Source: Branchiostoma floridae (Eukaryota; Chordata; Leptocardii; Amphioxiformes; Branchiostomatidae). Taken from it: a DNA stretch of 64,000 nucleotides. Numbering within the stretch: the stretch's first letter is position 1; each line of letters opens with the position of its first letter. Both the position numbers and the translations under genes were made by a program. The DNA is taken from positions 9,051,671 to 9,115,670 of the forward strand of contig NC_049992.1 of assembly GCF_000003815.2 (NCBI RefSeq), in the 5' to 3' direction. The notes under the pieces are model-generated. The model searched no databases and was not told the DNA's origin. It saw only the letters and a program-made list of their open reading frames with translations. Positions 1-11,945 of the stretch are shown piece after piece.

Positions 1-14
1 TATGCCATGAACAG

Positions 15-3000
15 GTGATGATGATACTGGACCCTACTGGCACGGGATCAGTGTCGTGTGACAGACTGACACAGCTGACTGTAGCGGAGCTGAAGGCTGT
101 GGCTGAGGTCATGTCCTCCGACCCTGCGAACACGGAACAGTACGAGTACAAACACTTCTCACCCGAGGATGTCAGGTACGGTAGAACAGTACGAGTACAA
201 ACACTTCTCACCTGAGGAAGTCAGGTATGGTAGAACAGTACGAGTACAAACACTTCTCACCTGAGGACGTCAGGTACGGTAGAACAGTACGAGTACAAAC
301 ACTTCTCACCTGAGGAAGTCAGGTATGGTAGAACAGTACGAGTACAAACACTTCTCACCTGAGGACGTCAGGTACGGTAGAACAGTACGAGTACAAACAC
401 TTCTCACCTGAGCAAGTCAGGTACGGTAGAACAGTACGAGTACAAACACTTCTCACCTGAGGATGTCAGGTATGGTAGAACAGTACGAGTACAAACACTT
501 CTCACCTGAGGAAGCCAGGTACGGTAGAACAGTACGAGTACAAACACTTCTCACCTGAGGTACGGTAGAACAGTATGAGTACAAACACTTCTCACCTGAG
601 GAAGTCAGGTACGGTAGAACAGTATGAGTACAAACACTTCTCACCTGAGGAAGTCAGGTACGGTAGTCAGGGTAACAAAAGGGCCGGTCCATTTTGAGGG
701 GGTGTACAACTTGCTCTTAACCCCTCTAGATGTGTTTTTGAGTCTTACTATCATCTGAGACTAACAACTAACAATTCAGTTATAGATTGATGTACCTTTT
801 TTTACTTTGAACTAACTTCATCACAGTTGCTTGTCAAATGGTAGAAATGATGTTGTGCTTATATAAGTTTATAATGTTTGCTAGGTGAAATACATGTAGC
901 CATGTATGGAAACAAACCCCAAAAACAGATCATTGCAAAAATAAAAAAGTTGTGGCTGAGACACATTCTATTAAGATCAATAAGAACAGAAAATTAATAT
1001 GACTGTAACTTTTGTATTGTGTATCTTATTACTTGGATGTCTAACCTTTGTAGATATACTTAGTAACTACTTTTACGACTATTTGACAGCAAGACATAAC
1101 CTGACAAAGAAACCTACAATAATGTAGTTGTGTCTTTGGACCCACAGAATAAAATAGCCCCATTTCTATCAATATCATTTTCCAGGTCTGTGATCATGTT
1201 AGCTTATGATGCAGATTCTGATCGACTTGAGCTGGAAGCCTTTATCAAGAAGTACCAGGAGGCACTGCACGGGTCCGAGAAAATAGCCAGAGAGGTTAGT
1301 CCTGACTATGACCAAGGAGGTTAAAGAAAGCTTTAACCTCCTTGCTATGACTATACATGTATCGGCTCTTCACAGTAAAGATTCACACATTGAATGACTT
1401 TGACTTTAACTAAAACTAAAACTGTGATAACTTTGATAACTTTCACCTTTTAACCTGTGTAGAAGATATATATTAAGACACTGAACGACATACAATGCTG
1501 GTACATGACAAGTAAAAGTTACAATCCTTTGAACAGCATTCATTGAATAGGGCAATACCCATCTCCATTTCTATACCCCTTGGGCCACACAATTGTGCAA
1601 GAACTACAGTAGGGGGTTAGTCCAACAGTAGTGATGTGTTTGAAAAATCAATAAAAACTAGAAAGGCCGACATTTGCTTAGGAGCAAATACAGCATATTG
1701 CAATCCATCTTCATCCTTGAAAAAATCCCAAAATTCAACAATTTGAAGTAATGTTTGCTCTAAGGGAAAATGAAGTACCGTGGGCACTTGTCCTTAGGTC
1801 ATTTGGTGTCAATATAATGGCATAGGAGCCAAAAATATACATTTTTAGTTAAAAATGGCTAAAAATCGCAAAATAACTCATTCTATAAGTGCTCTATGAA
1901 GAAAGTGTTGATGGGGTCCTGTTGCCATATGTCCAATTTACCTTTCTACCAAATTTCAGGTCATTTGGTTTACATACAAGGGCATAGAAGCCAAAAATAT
2001 ACATTTTTAGTCAAAAATGGCTGAAAACCCCAAAATAACTAATTTTTGAAGTGATCTATGAAGAAAGTGTTGATGGGGTCCTGTGAGCATATGTTCAATG
2101 CACCTCTGTACCAAATTTCAGGTCATTTGGTTTCTATACAAGGGCATAGGAGCCAAAAAAATACATTTTTAGTCAAAAATGGCCAAAAACCCTAAAATAA
2201 CTCATTTTTGAAGTTGTCTATTCAGAAAGTGTTAATGTTTTCCTGTACTCATATGTCCAATGCACCTCTGTACCAAATTTCGGGTCATTAGCTTGTAATA
2301 CCAGGGCACAGGGGCCCAAAATATACATTTTTGGTCTAAAAATGACCAAAAACCCTAAATATCATAAATTCTAAGGTCTCTATCAAGAAAGTGAAAAAAA
2401 CATCTGGGGGTATTTGCTATTTCTACCACCCTGCCAAATTTCAGCTCATTTGGCCCAAAAATGAAAAAGTAGAATCCATTTGAAGATTTGACATGAGGAG
2501 GAGAAGAAGGACAAAGGAAAAGCAATATATTGCAATCCCATACTGTAGTATGGATTGCAATATAAAAATAAAAAATAAAAACAGTAGTGATGTGTGTTCA
2601 GCTGCAATACTCTTTCTCATAAGTGCTGGGTGCTAAACAGAGAAAGCAGTGTGTACCGTTTTTAATGTCTTTGATATAACCTGACGATTTCAAACAGTTG
2701 ATTTTACAACATAGATCTTTACAACACCTTAGATGACAGTACAGGGCTCGAAATTCATTTTTGGGATTAGGTACACTGGTGCACCCAGCTTGAAAATTGG
2801 GTGCTCCAAAATATTTTGGGTGCACCACTTAAATTTAAGTAGAATGTCAGAAAATCCGAATAATAAAACTTAGTTACAAGTTATCAAATTCTTAAACAAG
2901 TACCATGACAGACATTTTATAATCTTTCTAACCCTTTTTAGATGTCAAGAATATGATATATAACATCCATTGGCATAATACCGGTCGGTTTACTGCAATT

Positions 3001-4993
3001 TCTCAAGCAATGCTAATTTGGCAAATGATCAACGCATCATTTTCTCCAGTTACATGTTGCTGTTACAGCATACCTTTGCCACTTCTTCTGTGTAAATTAT
3101 TTTGTCTCTCTGGTCCTGCTAAAAACATAATATCGTAATTGGAACACACCGCGGAATTGCACGGAGAACGGGCGCGTGGTTGGAAGGGGGTGCACTATAC
3201 CGGTCGAACGAAACACGGCACAATTAACTGCCGCTATGTACCTTTATACATCCTCTGTTGTTCCTTTCTTTCCTGTTAGTAGTCGCACAAAACAAAAATC
3301 TGCATGAGCATACAAAAAGTCATGAGAAAATGGGCGTATACTGACAAGAATTTTCATTTAATTTTGATCCGTCACAACCGCTATGACGTAAAACTTTACT
3401 GCTGGCCGTAGCATTAAAAATGGCAAGAAAATGGCGGCGTACGTTCAATTTGACCCATTCAGCCGTAGATCCGGGCGATAATGCAGCGGTTCCTCACACT
3501 TTTACACGAGTTGTAGGTCACCAAAAGAAATTCAAGATTGCTGTTGAATCATGCTCACATGTGATTATTATCTACAAATCTGGCGATGAACGTGACAGTG
3601 TGTTTGTCCCACGACGAGCTCGCCTGCCCCGAAAATGACCTGAAAACTTTTGGCTTTGTTGTCTTCGAATGCATTGTTATCGATGCTTTGTAAATTATGT
3701 ATTGGACACCTAGATGTCTGAAGTGTGCATACCTCAGAAATAACTATTGTTGCATGTGTAGATCTCTTTAAGTTCCACTATTTTTAATTGACCGGTATAA
3801 GGCTTATGACCGGTATTATGCCAATGCATGTTACAAGTATACTTTGATATCTTTACATACATACATAAAAACATACATAAAAAAAAATTGGGTGCACCAG
3901 TGCACCCACATAAAATAATTGGGTGCACAGCTCCAGTTTTAAGTGCACCCGTATTTCGAGCCCTGAGCGTAGAAATATTGTTTTTTGGGGATTCAGCACT
4001 GAATTTTTATTTGTTTTCACATTTTGCAGGTGTTTGAAATGCTGGACCCAGAGAACAAAGGATATGCTAACAAGGATGACCTGAAGGGAGGCATGAGCCA
4101 GGTGCTGGACATGTTCACACCCAGACAGTTGGATGATCCTGCAGGTAAGTACTGAGCAATTTGAACAAGATCTTTGTTTGTCATTCCATATCTTATATCA
4201 ATTTATAGATAATGCATGGTGAGGGTATCATTCTTGCTGCCTAGACCTGAGCTACAGAATACAGTACAAGAAACATGTACTAATTTCTAGCATAAAGCCC
4301 CTACCTTCATTTAGAACTTGATGATTACTCAACACACATCTTATGCTAGAGTCCTTATTTTACAATGGGATTGATACAGTAACTGTAATTTACTGTAGAA
4401 ACCGTTTTTGAAATTAAAGATTGCACACCCCATTTGTCAATGTATTTTGTGCAATTATCCGTGTGGTGCAACAATGTGAAGTTCGAAGTTCGCTCCTATT
4501 TGGGATTCCGTACATGCCATTAGCAGAATATTCTGTTGTGCAATTAACAGGCTTCTACTGTGTTTTGTTTTTAAATTTCATAGCCTACATGTATGTACTG
4601 ACAATTATATGTATGACATACTGTGTACAATTATGACGTACTGTGACAGAATGATACTTGAGAAACTCATGTGACATCAGTAATAGCAAGTGTAAGATCA
4701 AATTTAACATTTTTGTTGCAGTTACATTACTATGTGAAAACTTGCTCATGTTAGTTTTGTCTAATTCTGTCTTGTGAAGTTACATATATGATGATGAAAT
4801 ATTGTATTGTTTGTTTTATGGTGTTTTCCTACCCTTTTCAGGCATCCAATGGCAGCATGCGAAGATGGAAGACGAAATGTTCCGCAAGGATGCAGAAACC
4901 CCCATGCAGACCCACAGCAGGAATGCAGAAACCCCCATGCAGACCCACAGGGAAAATGACAAACAAGCAGATCATGCCCATGGTGAATTGTAG
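15..4993 (+). CDS. EF-hand-like protein, 3' part (4 exons)
   Basis: Exons 15-175, 1186-1294, 4030-4144 and 4842-4993 join in frame (junction phases 2, 0, 1) with consensus splice sites, ending at a TAG at 4991-4993. The gene starts left of the window. Three helix-loop-helix-like segments can be seen, with loops LDPTGTGSVS, DADSDRLELEAF and LDPENKGYANKDD. They look like EF-hands, but the loops lack the usual glutamate at position 12, so calcium binding is doubtful. The hydrophilic C-terminal tail holds a perfect 10-residue tandem repeat (NAETPMQTHS/R) encoded by a 30-bp DNA duplication. No signal peptide or membrane segment is seen in this part. The family member was not recognised; an EFCAB-type cytosolic or ciliary protein is one possibility. 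The first visible exon ends inside a minisatellite that multiplies its 5' splice site. Confidence 0.6.
135..668 (+). repeat. 49-bp minisatellite made of an exon end plus 5' splice site
   Basis: Eleven head-to-tail copies of a 49-bp unit begin at 135, 184, 233, 282, 331, 380, 429, 478, 527, 568 and 617. Copy 9 is short (41 bp). Each unit holds the last 41 coding bases of the EF-hand exon and the donor CAG|GTACGG or CAG|GTATGG. The first copy is the real exon end. Since 49 is not a multiple of 3, use of a later donor would shift the frame, and a stop follows at 215. Confidence 0.9.
1313..1346. repeat. Inverted repeat with AAGGAGGTTAAAG arms
   Basis: Two perfect arms of about 14 bp, reading CAAGGAGGTTAAAG and its complement, surround a very short loop just after the donor of the second EF-hand exon. 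The same AACCTCCTTGG string recurs at 6508-6543, 10628-10641 and 11018-11030, so it is part of a dispersed family. Confidence 0.6.
1624..2595 (+). mobile_element. Retroposed modular repeat with 16-bp target duplication
   Basis: The body (1640-2579) is flanked by identical 16-bp direct repeats, AACAGTAGTGATGTGT, at 1624-1639 and 2580-2595. It ends in an A-rich tail (AAAATAAAAAATAAAA). A long direct repeat plus an A-rich 3' end is the mark of LINE-driven retroposition. Inside are about four tandem modules of roughly 162 bp, each with an ATACATTTTTAGT string and ACCAAATTTC.GGTCATT. Just before the tail is a near-perfect hairpin of about 16 bp per arm (2541-2577) built on ATTGCAATCC. No reading frame is present, so it is non-autonomous. 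It lies in an intron of the EF-hand gene. Confidence 0.7.
2742..3965. mobile_element. DNA transposon, non-autonomous, long inverted ends (CAGGGCTCGAAAT family)
   Basis: The element starts CAGGGCTCGAAAT and ends ATTTCGAGCCCTG. Inverted similarity runs about 250 bp inward: CATTGGCATAATACCGGTC near 2968 has its exact complement near 3809. The subterminal parts carry many GGGTGCACC strings. The middle has no recognisable transposase; the 72-codon open frame at 3420-3638 resembles nothing I know. The target duplication could not be identified for this copy, but two shorter relatives at 31136 and 34581 show 5-bp duplications. Confidence 0.75.
4416..4565. repeat. Dispersed repeat shared with 39434-39600
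   Basis: The string TTGCAC..ATTATCCG..TGGTGCAA.AATG..TTTGGGATT..TGTGCAATTAAC..G.CTTCTACTGT is matched in order at 39434-39600. It sits in an intron of the EF-hand gene and has no coding potential. The element class is unknown. Confidence 0.5.
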
Positions 4994-7165
4994 ACACACT
5001 TTTGAATTTAGGTTTATCTATTTAATCAATGAGGCATTTCTGATTAGTGTATACTTAGTATGGTCCTAGATCAATATGGGTGTGATAAAAAAAGGAATAA
5101 AAAAGATAGAAATTATTTACATCAAACACATTCTTGTTTGATTTGTCAACTGTGGATGAGGATATTTGCTGCTATCACTTTGGTTTATGACTATGAGGAG
5201 AACTGTTGAGAAAACGTATATTTTGTAAAATATTTTCACTCTGAATTAAGACTACTTCACATTGAAAATGGAATCTATGCAATTGATATGAATGAAAAAT
5301 TGTATATTTTCCTGGAAAAAAATCTGTGATCTTACATCATGAGTGTGTGAAGATATTCTGTGACATTAAAATGACTTAATGACTAATATATCATCAGAAA
5401 TCATTCCAGCATGAAGATTAAGTAAATTTTGTAGACTGTCTTCTTTTTCACTTCCTTGTACCATCTGCCCATTATAACAGATCATGGTGGATGCTCCCTT
5501 GATTCATACTCTGCCCAAACCCAGCTCACATTTAGAAGACCTATTGTTGATTTGATTATTTGGATGACAGACTCTATCTGGGTAACCCAAAAACTGATAC
5601 AAGCATGTGAATGAAAGAAAGTTAAATTTTGTGTCTAAAATGATTTGAGCATTACTAATTCTTTGTGAGGGTAACTGGTTTATATTCGGAAGTTTAAGGT
5701 TAGTTCACATTTTATATTGGGAGGTAGGTTATTTTCAAAGGAGCCAGCTCAGCATATGGAACTGAAAATTAAGCACCATTGATATGAAATTTCTGCTATC
5801 ATTCACATGAAATTTGCTCTTTTCTGAAAACATCTAGTCTTTAAATCAACTGCCAACAGTGTGCTCTTTGGTGGAGGAAACTTAGTCTAGCAACGTCACC
5901 AAAATGAATTCTTGCCATGGATAGTAGGTGATGGGGAGAGTCCTTTCTGTGATGTCATGACCCGTTAAGAGATTTTTATGTGAATGATAGAGGAAATTTC
6001 ATTCCACTGGTAATTCAAAGGGGTAAAGGTGTCAAATAGACTTTAATATGCCAGTTTGCTGCTACATTCGCTGTGTATGTACTCCATACGCCAATGTACT
6101 AGGATAATAGTACAAGGATTTAAGTAAACATTAAAGATTGTTTGGTGATTTAAATGTCTGTTCGTTATTGCTAACAATCTATGATAATAAGTCACATAGC
6201 CTAAATCACTGACATCATAAAGAATTCACCGACTGTAGTTTGTTTTGTTTGTATTTACTCTTCAGTGCCTGCTTTTCCTGGCTTGAATCGAACACACACT
6301 TATAGATGGTACAGATGGTCTACATAAGCCACTTATTTTATGCAGATTAGTACCTTGTTTGCATAATCGATGAGAAAGTGTTACATTTCATGCTAAGTCT
6401 GAATAGTCATGCCTTTATTGGAATATTTCCAATCCTGTGGTTGGAGGGGCATTCAGAAACGGGGAAGAAAAAATGTACATAATTCACATTTCGGGGCATA
6501 AATGTAAGGTATAAAGGAGGAGGTCATATATAACCTCCTTGGTATAAAGCTTTATAAATGTCAATCACGTTTCAATACCTCACTAAATATTTCCACAATG
6601 TCCGCATAAATTTGAATTTAAATTGAATGACTCTTGGTTGTCCGTCGTGGCCACACAGCTCTCAAATCACATGCACTGAACTGACTTTTTTCTTGTCCAT
6701 GATTTTTTTTTTCACTTTTTGATCTTCAAAAGAGCATCGCTTGCAAAATAATGGCAACAAATCACAACGGTTTTAAATTTGGCGGGCATTGAAGAAAAAA
6801 TATTACGTCAGGACCTGTAAGTTATGGCTCTTCACTCCCGGTAAGGCTTCTCACTTTCTGAATGCCTCTCTTAGGCAATGACGCTATATAGAGCCACTGA
6901 TTTACTGTCATACGCCATACGTCATGACTAATGGCAGCAGATGATGCCCATTTATGTTCGCCTTCATCATAACGGCGAACTGCTCAAAGTCCAGCCTGCA
7001 GAAAAAAAAAAAAGATTTTCACATTCCCTGAAGTCAATATTAAAGGAAGGTCGCCCTGGTTAAGGTCTTTTGTTGGCACTTCAACCACGACCTATAGCCA
7101 GACAGTATCGTCTTGGAAAGTTGAATGCATTACATAACAAGACTTCAGATCTGACCAGGGTGAAA
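4994..7165. other. 3' UTR and intergenic DNA
   Basis: AT-rich sequence after the EF-hand stop, with an AATAAA-type poly(A) signal near 5096. A short hairpin (AAGGAGGAGGT / ACCTCCTT) lies at 6508-6543. No exon with supported splice sites was found. Confidence 0.5.
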
Positions 7166-7988
7166 ATGTTGGCAAAGGTATGTCTATCCTCTTCATTTTG
7201 GAAAGTCTGGTAGAGGCAGGGTAGTTAGTTCCTCTTTTGAACACCAACATATGAGTATAACTTTGTTGTCCTTAGGGCAAAGACTAAGCGCGTTCTGTTA
7301 CATCCATTTTGTCCGCACTAACAGTGATAACTTACTAGTAATTGCTACTCAACCTGAATCAGACGTTGTAGAAGATCGTTATGTTTCCCGAATCCTGATA
7401 GCCGGATCATGTCTATGCGGCCACCCATGGCCAGTCACCCGTTGTTACAGTTCGTAGATTATCGTCCTTCCGATGAGAAATTGAATAGTTGGGAATGGTG
7501 GTTGTCAGAGAAGACCGGCTGGCATGCAGCTTTGTGTTCAGATAATTGTTTGTGACCATTGACCAACAAAATTTTCTCATGATCTTTATGTTTTGGGGCA
7601 CAAAATTTGCAATGTTGCACCACTCGGATTATTGCACGAAATGCGCTGGCAATTGGGGCTTCTAGCTATTCAATTCATTGCTATTCACCCTGCCCAATAG
7701 ACCGGGCCGGTTGGCCATGGTGATGGGCCCCACGTCTCCGATCTTCCCGCCGTTGATGTCAGCTCCGTCATCATGTTCCTGATGTTTGGTCTCCTGCTGG
7801 CGTCCTTGACATGGCTCTGCTGCTGTGGTTGGAAGATAGAAGGACCCATGACCGACACATGGCGGACCAAGCCAATCAGAGAGCCTCTTGGATTCGGGAG
7901 AGAACTTGAAATGAAGTTGAAGAGCGCCAGCCAATCAACGATAAGTACGAAGGATTCAGGAGAACCGCGGCGCATATCGTTTGTGTGA
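7166..7988 (+). CDS. Small single-pass membrane protein (2 exons)
   Basis: A proposed tiny first exon, 7166-7177 (ATG TTG GCA AAG, then donor GTATGT), joins in phase 0 to 7701-7988 (acceptor CCCAATAG), giving 99 aa with a TGA at 7986-7988. A hydrophobic segment (FLMFGLLLASLTWLCCC, about residues 35-52) is followed by a hydrophilic, partly basic tail. There are four cysteines at or next to the membrane border. No family was recognised. The layout resembles the next gene at 10145-11945: a short first exon ending in lysine, phase-0 introns, and a last exon with one membrane helix. The second exon is better supported than the first. Confidence 0.4.
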
Positions 7989-10144
7989 GATACGACTGGT
8001 CAATGTTTCATTTTGATTATAGTAGAGTGAGTTCGTTTAGGAAGGTTAGACATCCAGGTAGACAATATAATTCTATTGACGCTGTGATAGATATCACTCG
8101 AAATGTCCGGAAGTAAATCTCCGTTTTTTTAATATCCAGTTGTAGAAATTAAGAGAAAATTGAAATTGTATTTGATCATGAGTAGGTTTTACGTATGAAA
8201 GTGATTTTAAGATGACAGTAACAGTATCATCATCACGATCGTCATCATGCCTGCTATCATAATGTCATTGCAGTAGCTATACGGGACCTATAGTTATGAA
8301 GTGAATATGGATGCAGGGATTTTATACGTATACGTACGTAGCAGCAGCAATGATTTACATGTAGGCGAGCTGTCTTAACTTCATTTCTCTAAGATGTTTC
8401 AGATACTTCTCGCAAAAGCATATTTAGTATATGTCGTAACGAAGTTTGTGAAAGATTTCTGTCGGTTGTTTTAGTACGTTATGAGTTATACTTCACTAGT
8501 GCCACCTTGCCATGACTAGTACAAGAAATATACGATTGCCTTTTTACTTGACAACGTTCAGAGCTACCTGTTGATATTTCAGTAACATGTATTTCTATAT
8601 AGCAGGTTAGACTTAGAGGACAGGCACACCTGACCATGCCCCTTTTCATACCATGTATGGTTTATCGTGCCAAGGTCGCATGTGGTTGGGAGTTGCTCGG
8701 CGAAACTGCCTACTACTGATTTTACAATTGAAACTCGAGAAAGTCATATAAGATTAAATACATTTCATACGTAACTGTCCCCATTATGAGGATAAAAGAA
8801 ACAACCTTTTTGACACAATCAAAACAATATTTCCAACTTTTCACCAGCTAGTAGACCTCCAAAAACTACATTCCTGTTACAATCACAGAACCCACTAATC
8901 ATTGAAGACGTGGGACTTTTCGTCAAACCTCCCAGTAAAGAATGTAGAATCATGCATATAGATAGCTGTAAAGAATAGACACTTGTTACTTTTTACTGTG
9001 CCCTTGCAATTAGCCTACGAGTATTGATTTGCAAATAAATGAATTAAAAAGATTATATTCTTCATAGATGCAATCAGAAAAGGGCACTGGAGCTAGAACA
9101 GGCTGGATCAGTCTATGCTACCACCAACGCTGACCTTGGTTGGATAGTGGTCGGGGCATGCAAGGTCGATAGGGATGTATTGAATGCGTCACAGGGACCT
9201 AACTCGGGTTAACAATTAATACTATTCTCACAAAAATCTGCTAGTGTCAGCTGAAAGGTTTACACAGCATTTATCATTGTTATTTTGGAGCTATATTGGA
9301 GCCAGCAAGCGGGCCATTGCCCGTAAGCATCATCGACGATGACCAAGATGGATGACGCACTGTCAATCACTTCCATATACAACCTGGCTGCTCTAATGAC
9401 CGGAGGTCTCTGTAAACTCCTCACCCGGGCACGGATCAACTTTTGCCCCCTGCACTGCAGATAACCCCCTCACCGACTTGTGTAGGATCTCTGTTATGCT
9501 ACGGTAGTGTGCGTTGCTGGTCATAGTTTAGGCCGTAGGAGTGTATTTCGAACCTACGTACACGTATCGTACTCTGAGAAGTGTGTTTATTTGTCTATTC
9601 AAAGCACAAACAGTAAATAATGAAATGTATCAGAAGCAAGTGCAGGAAGAGAGAGAAAGCCTAAAGGCACGCTGATATTTTTGGGTACTATTGTTCTCTT
9701 TCTTCATGTATTCGCGTACATGGGATGTAGATCCACAGAAAGCAGGAGAGGCATTGCAAGAAGTGTAGGTCATTCGGAAAAAAAAACGTTTCTCATATCA
9801 CAAATCAAACCCGTTTTGCACAATTCCAAAATGAACTGACCAGTGACTGCATGATAGATTGAACTTGTGATGTATGACAAGGTCGTAACCTTAATACAGG
9901 TCAGTTATATGTGCAGTGGGGGGTGGCACGGACTAATTTGGGCAAAATGTAAGCGTCGGAAGAATGTCTTCATTTGGAATAAACAACCGCAGGCCTAGAG
10001 TCATACAAACCGAAGAGAGCTCTGGAGAGTTGTTCCCCTTATCGCAAACGTTGCCTTTGTATCTTCATCTATAAGTACTAGTCTTCCTTGTTCTGAACAC
10101 GATTGGAGGTGGACTGGCGTTCAGATAAGGTATTAACAAGAGCC
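7989..10144. other. Intergenic DNA, no supported gene
   Basis: No exon with coding look and splice sites was found. Scattered short open frames, for example one starting near 9339, end quickly. A fragment reading GAAGGTTAGACATCCAGGT near 8041 belongs to a dispersed repeat also seen near 1036, 30760, 61745 and 63398. Confidence 0.4.
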
Positions 10145-11945
10145 ATGGGCAAAAGAGGATCGGCGAAAAAGAAACCCATCTGGCGTCGGAGTATGCTGTG
10201 TGCCGAGGAACTCAAGACAGACACAGTGTTAACAAAGGTACGGTATGAGTTCCTCGCGTCTGCGAAATTATCAGAAGAGATACAGCATTTCTTTCGTAAT
10301 GGGTGATATACCATGTAGTTCCCATATATGATTAATGTTGGATAGTGTCAGATTTTTTCAACGTTTCTGCGGGGTGGGGTGTTGTACCTGAAGGGTGTTT
10401 GGCCGGAAGCCAGGGGTCCTGAGTTGAAATTCTATCATGCTTCCGACCTTGTGCTATATGTGTTATTTTTTCAATCAACCATTTTTTGCAGCGCATTGTT
10501 AGTTTTAAACGAACGAACCCCTGTCTCTATCTTCGGTTGCACCGTCGGAATTTTCCGTTTCGTGAACGGCCAACGACATTGGTGGCAGACAAAAGACGTA
10601 AAGTCGAAAGATAGCAAAATGATTTTTTAACCTCCTTGGTTTAAGAGACGCCGACGCCTCGAAATAAGAATGCGTTGTGAGTGAGATGTAGCAACTGAAG
10701 GCAACTGTACCTTATAGATACATGTACAATACATCACTTGCCGTTACATTTCGAGGAATTCAAATCTTTTAGTTCATGTTTTCTAGACAGAAACGGCGAG
10801 GGCTGGTCCCATCGTCGATGCTGCTGCGCCAACATTCCCCAAAGGTTACGAGATGAGTAAGGTGAGATATATTTTCTTCAACCACTGATTTCTCCGAATG
10901 GCGGTGCTAGCCTGTTTCTTCACTGATCATAAGTCCCTGTCACACATAAGAAGACGAAGCTTAAGACATTTAAGGGGTAACAATTGTAACATTGCATAGC
11001 AATCTGTACAAATGTAACCCAAGGAGGTTGAAAAAAAGGAACCAGTACACATAGGCAACCACTGGTCCCCGAACTTCTCCACACCATGGTTGGGAGTTAG
11101 TCGCGAGCACGATCATCAGCCAGTGGTTGGGAGTTGGTCGGCAAGGTTGCCGTTCAAAAGCCATCTGAGCCAGCTGACTATGACGTTCGAGAATTAAAAT
11201 TGGGAGAGTCATAATCAGATCAGAATAGTGAGCTGGAGCTACAATTGGTCATAAGATGGATCCCAACTAACTGTCGATCCAGCGGTCGCGAGCGAATTCG
11301 TCGGAAGGTCCAGAGGTTGGCTATCGCATCGCTTGCAGGCGAGGGGGATTTGGTTGTTGATATCTATGAATTTACCACTTAACTTCATGATGATTGTATA
11401 ATGCGCACATTCGATACCAATGGCTGCGTAAGGGGGTACATAGATGGGCTTTTTAAACAATGTGATAGTAAGAAGACAACGACAAATGCGCGATCAACAA
11501 AGATTTGGCAACATTAAACGCCAAGGAGTAGCCAGGAGCCTGGTTACTATAATTGCTATTCGATAAAGAATTGGTTTGCAATGAGAGAGAATAGACATGC
11601 CTATTTTCAACTCTGATCTAATGATTTTTTTATCCACAGGTCAACGTTGATATCCTTCCACGTCAAAGTGTCCAAGTACCCATCCATTTTGTTGTTCTGC
11701 TGACGGTGTTCCTCCTGAGCGCGTTCCTGATCTTCTGCCGGGGCAGTCGCGCCAAGTCGGCGGGCTCAAAGTCATCCAAGGCCGCCCATTCACGTCGATC
11801 CTCCGGGGCAACCAGCACGAATAACGTCGCTTCTAGAGCCGTGAAGAAAGTGACCTCGGATAAGGGAAAGAGCTTAGACGTATCTAATGATAAGAAACCT
11901 ATCAAAAGAAGTATTAGCAACGGATCAAACAAGAAAGTCATCTGA
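10145..11945 (+). CDS. Small basic single-pass membrane protein (3 exons)
   Basis: Exons 10145-10237, 10787-10861 and 11640-11945 join in phase 0 at both junctions and give 157 aa. The ATG is in a good context (GAGCCATGGGC). The N-terminal 55 residues are hydrophilic and start MGKRGSAKKK. One hydrophobic helix (FVVLLTVFLLSAFLIFC, about residues 73-89) follows, then a Ser/Lys/Arg-rich tail of about 65 residues with no acidic cluster. There is no cleavable signal, so a type II or tail-facing single-pass topology is likely. No family was recognised. It may be a distant tandem relative of the gene at 7166-7988, judged by exon layout only. Confidence 0.55.

Noticed and set aside
3420-3638. 72-codon frame inside the long-TIR element as a transposase remnant
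   Set aside because: No catalytic or DNA-binding motif; probably chance in a non-autonomous element.
9339-9461. 41-codon frame starting MTKMDD
   Set aside because: Short, no splice support, no recognisable family.
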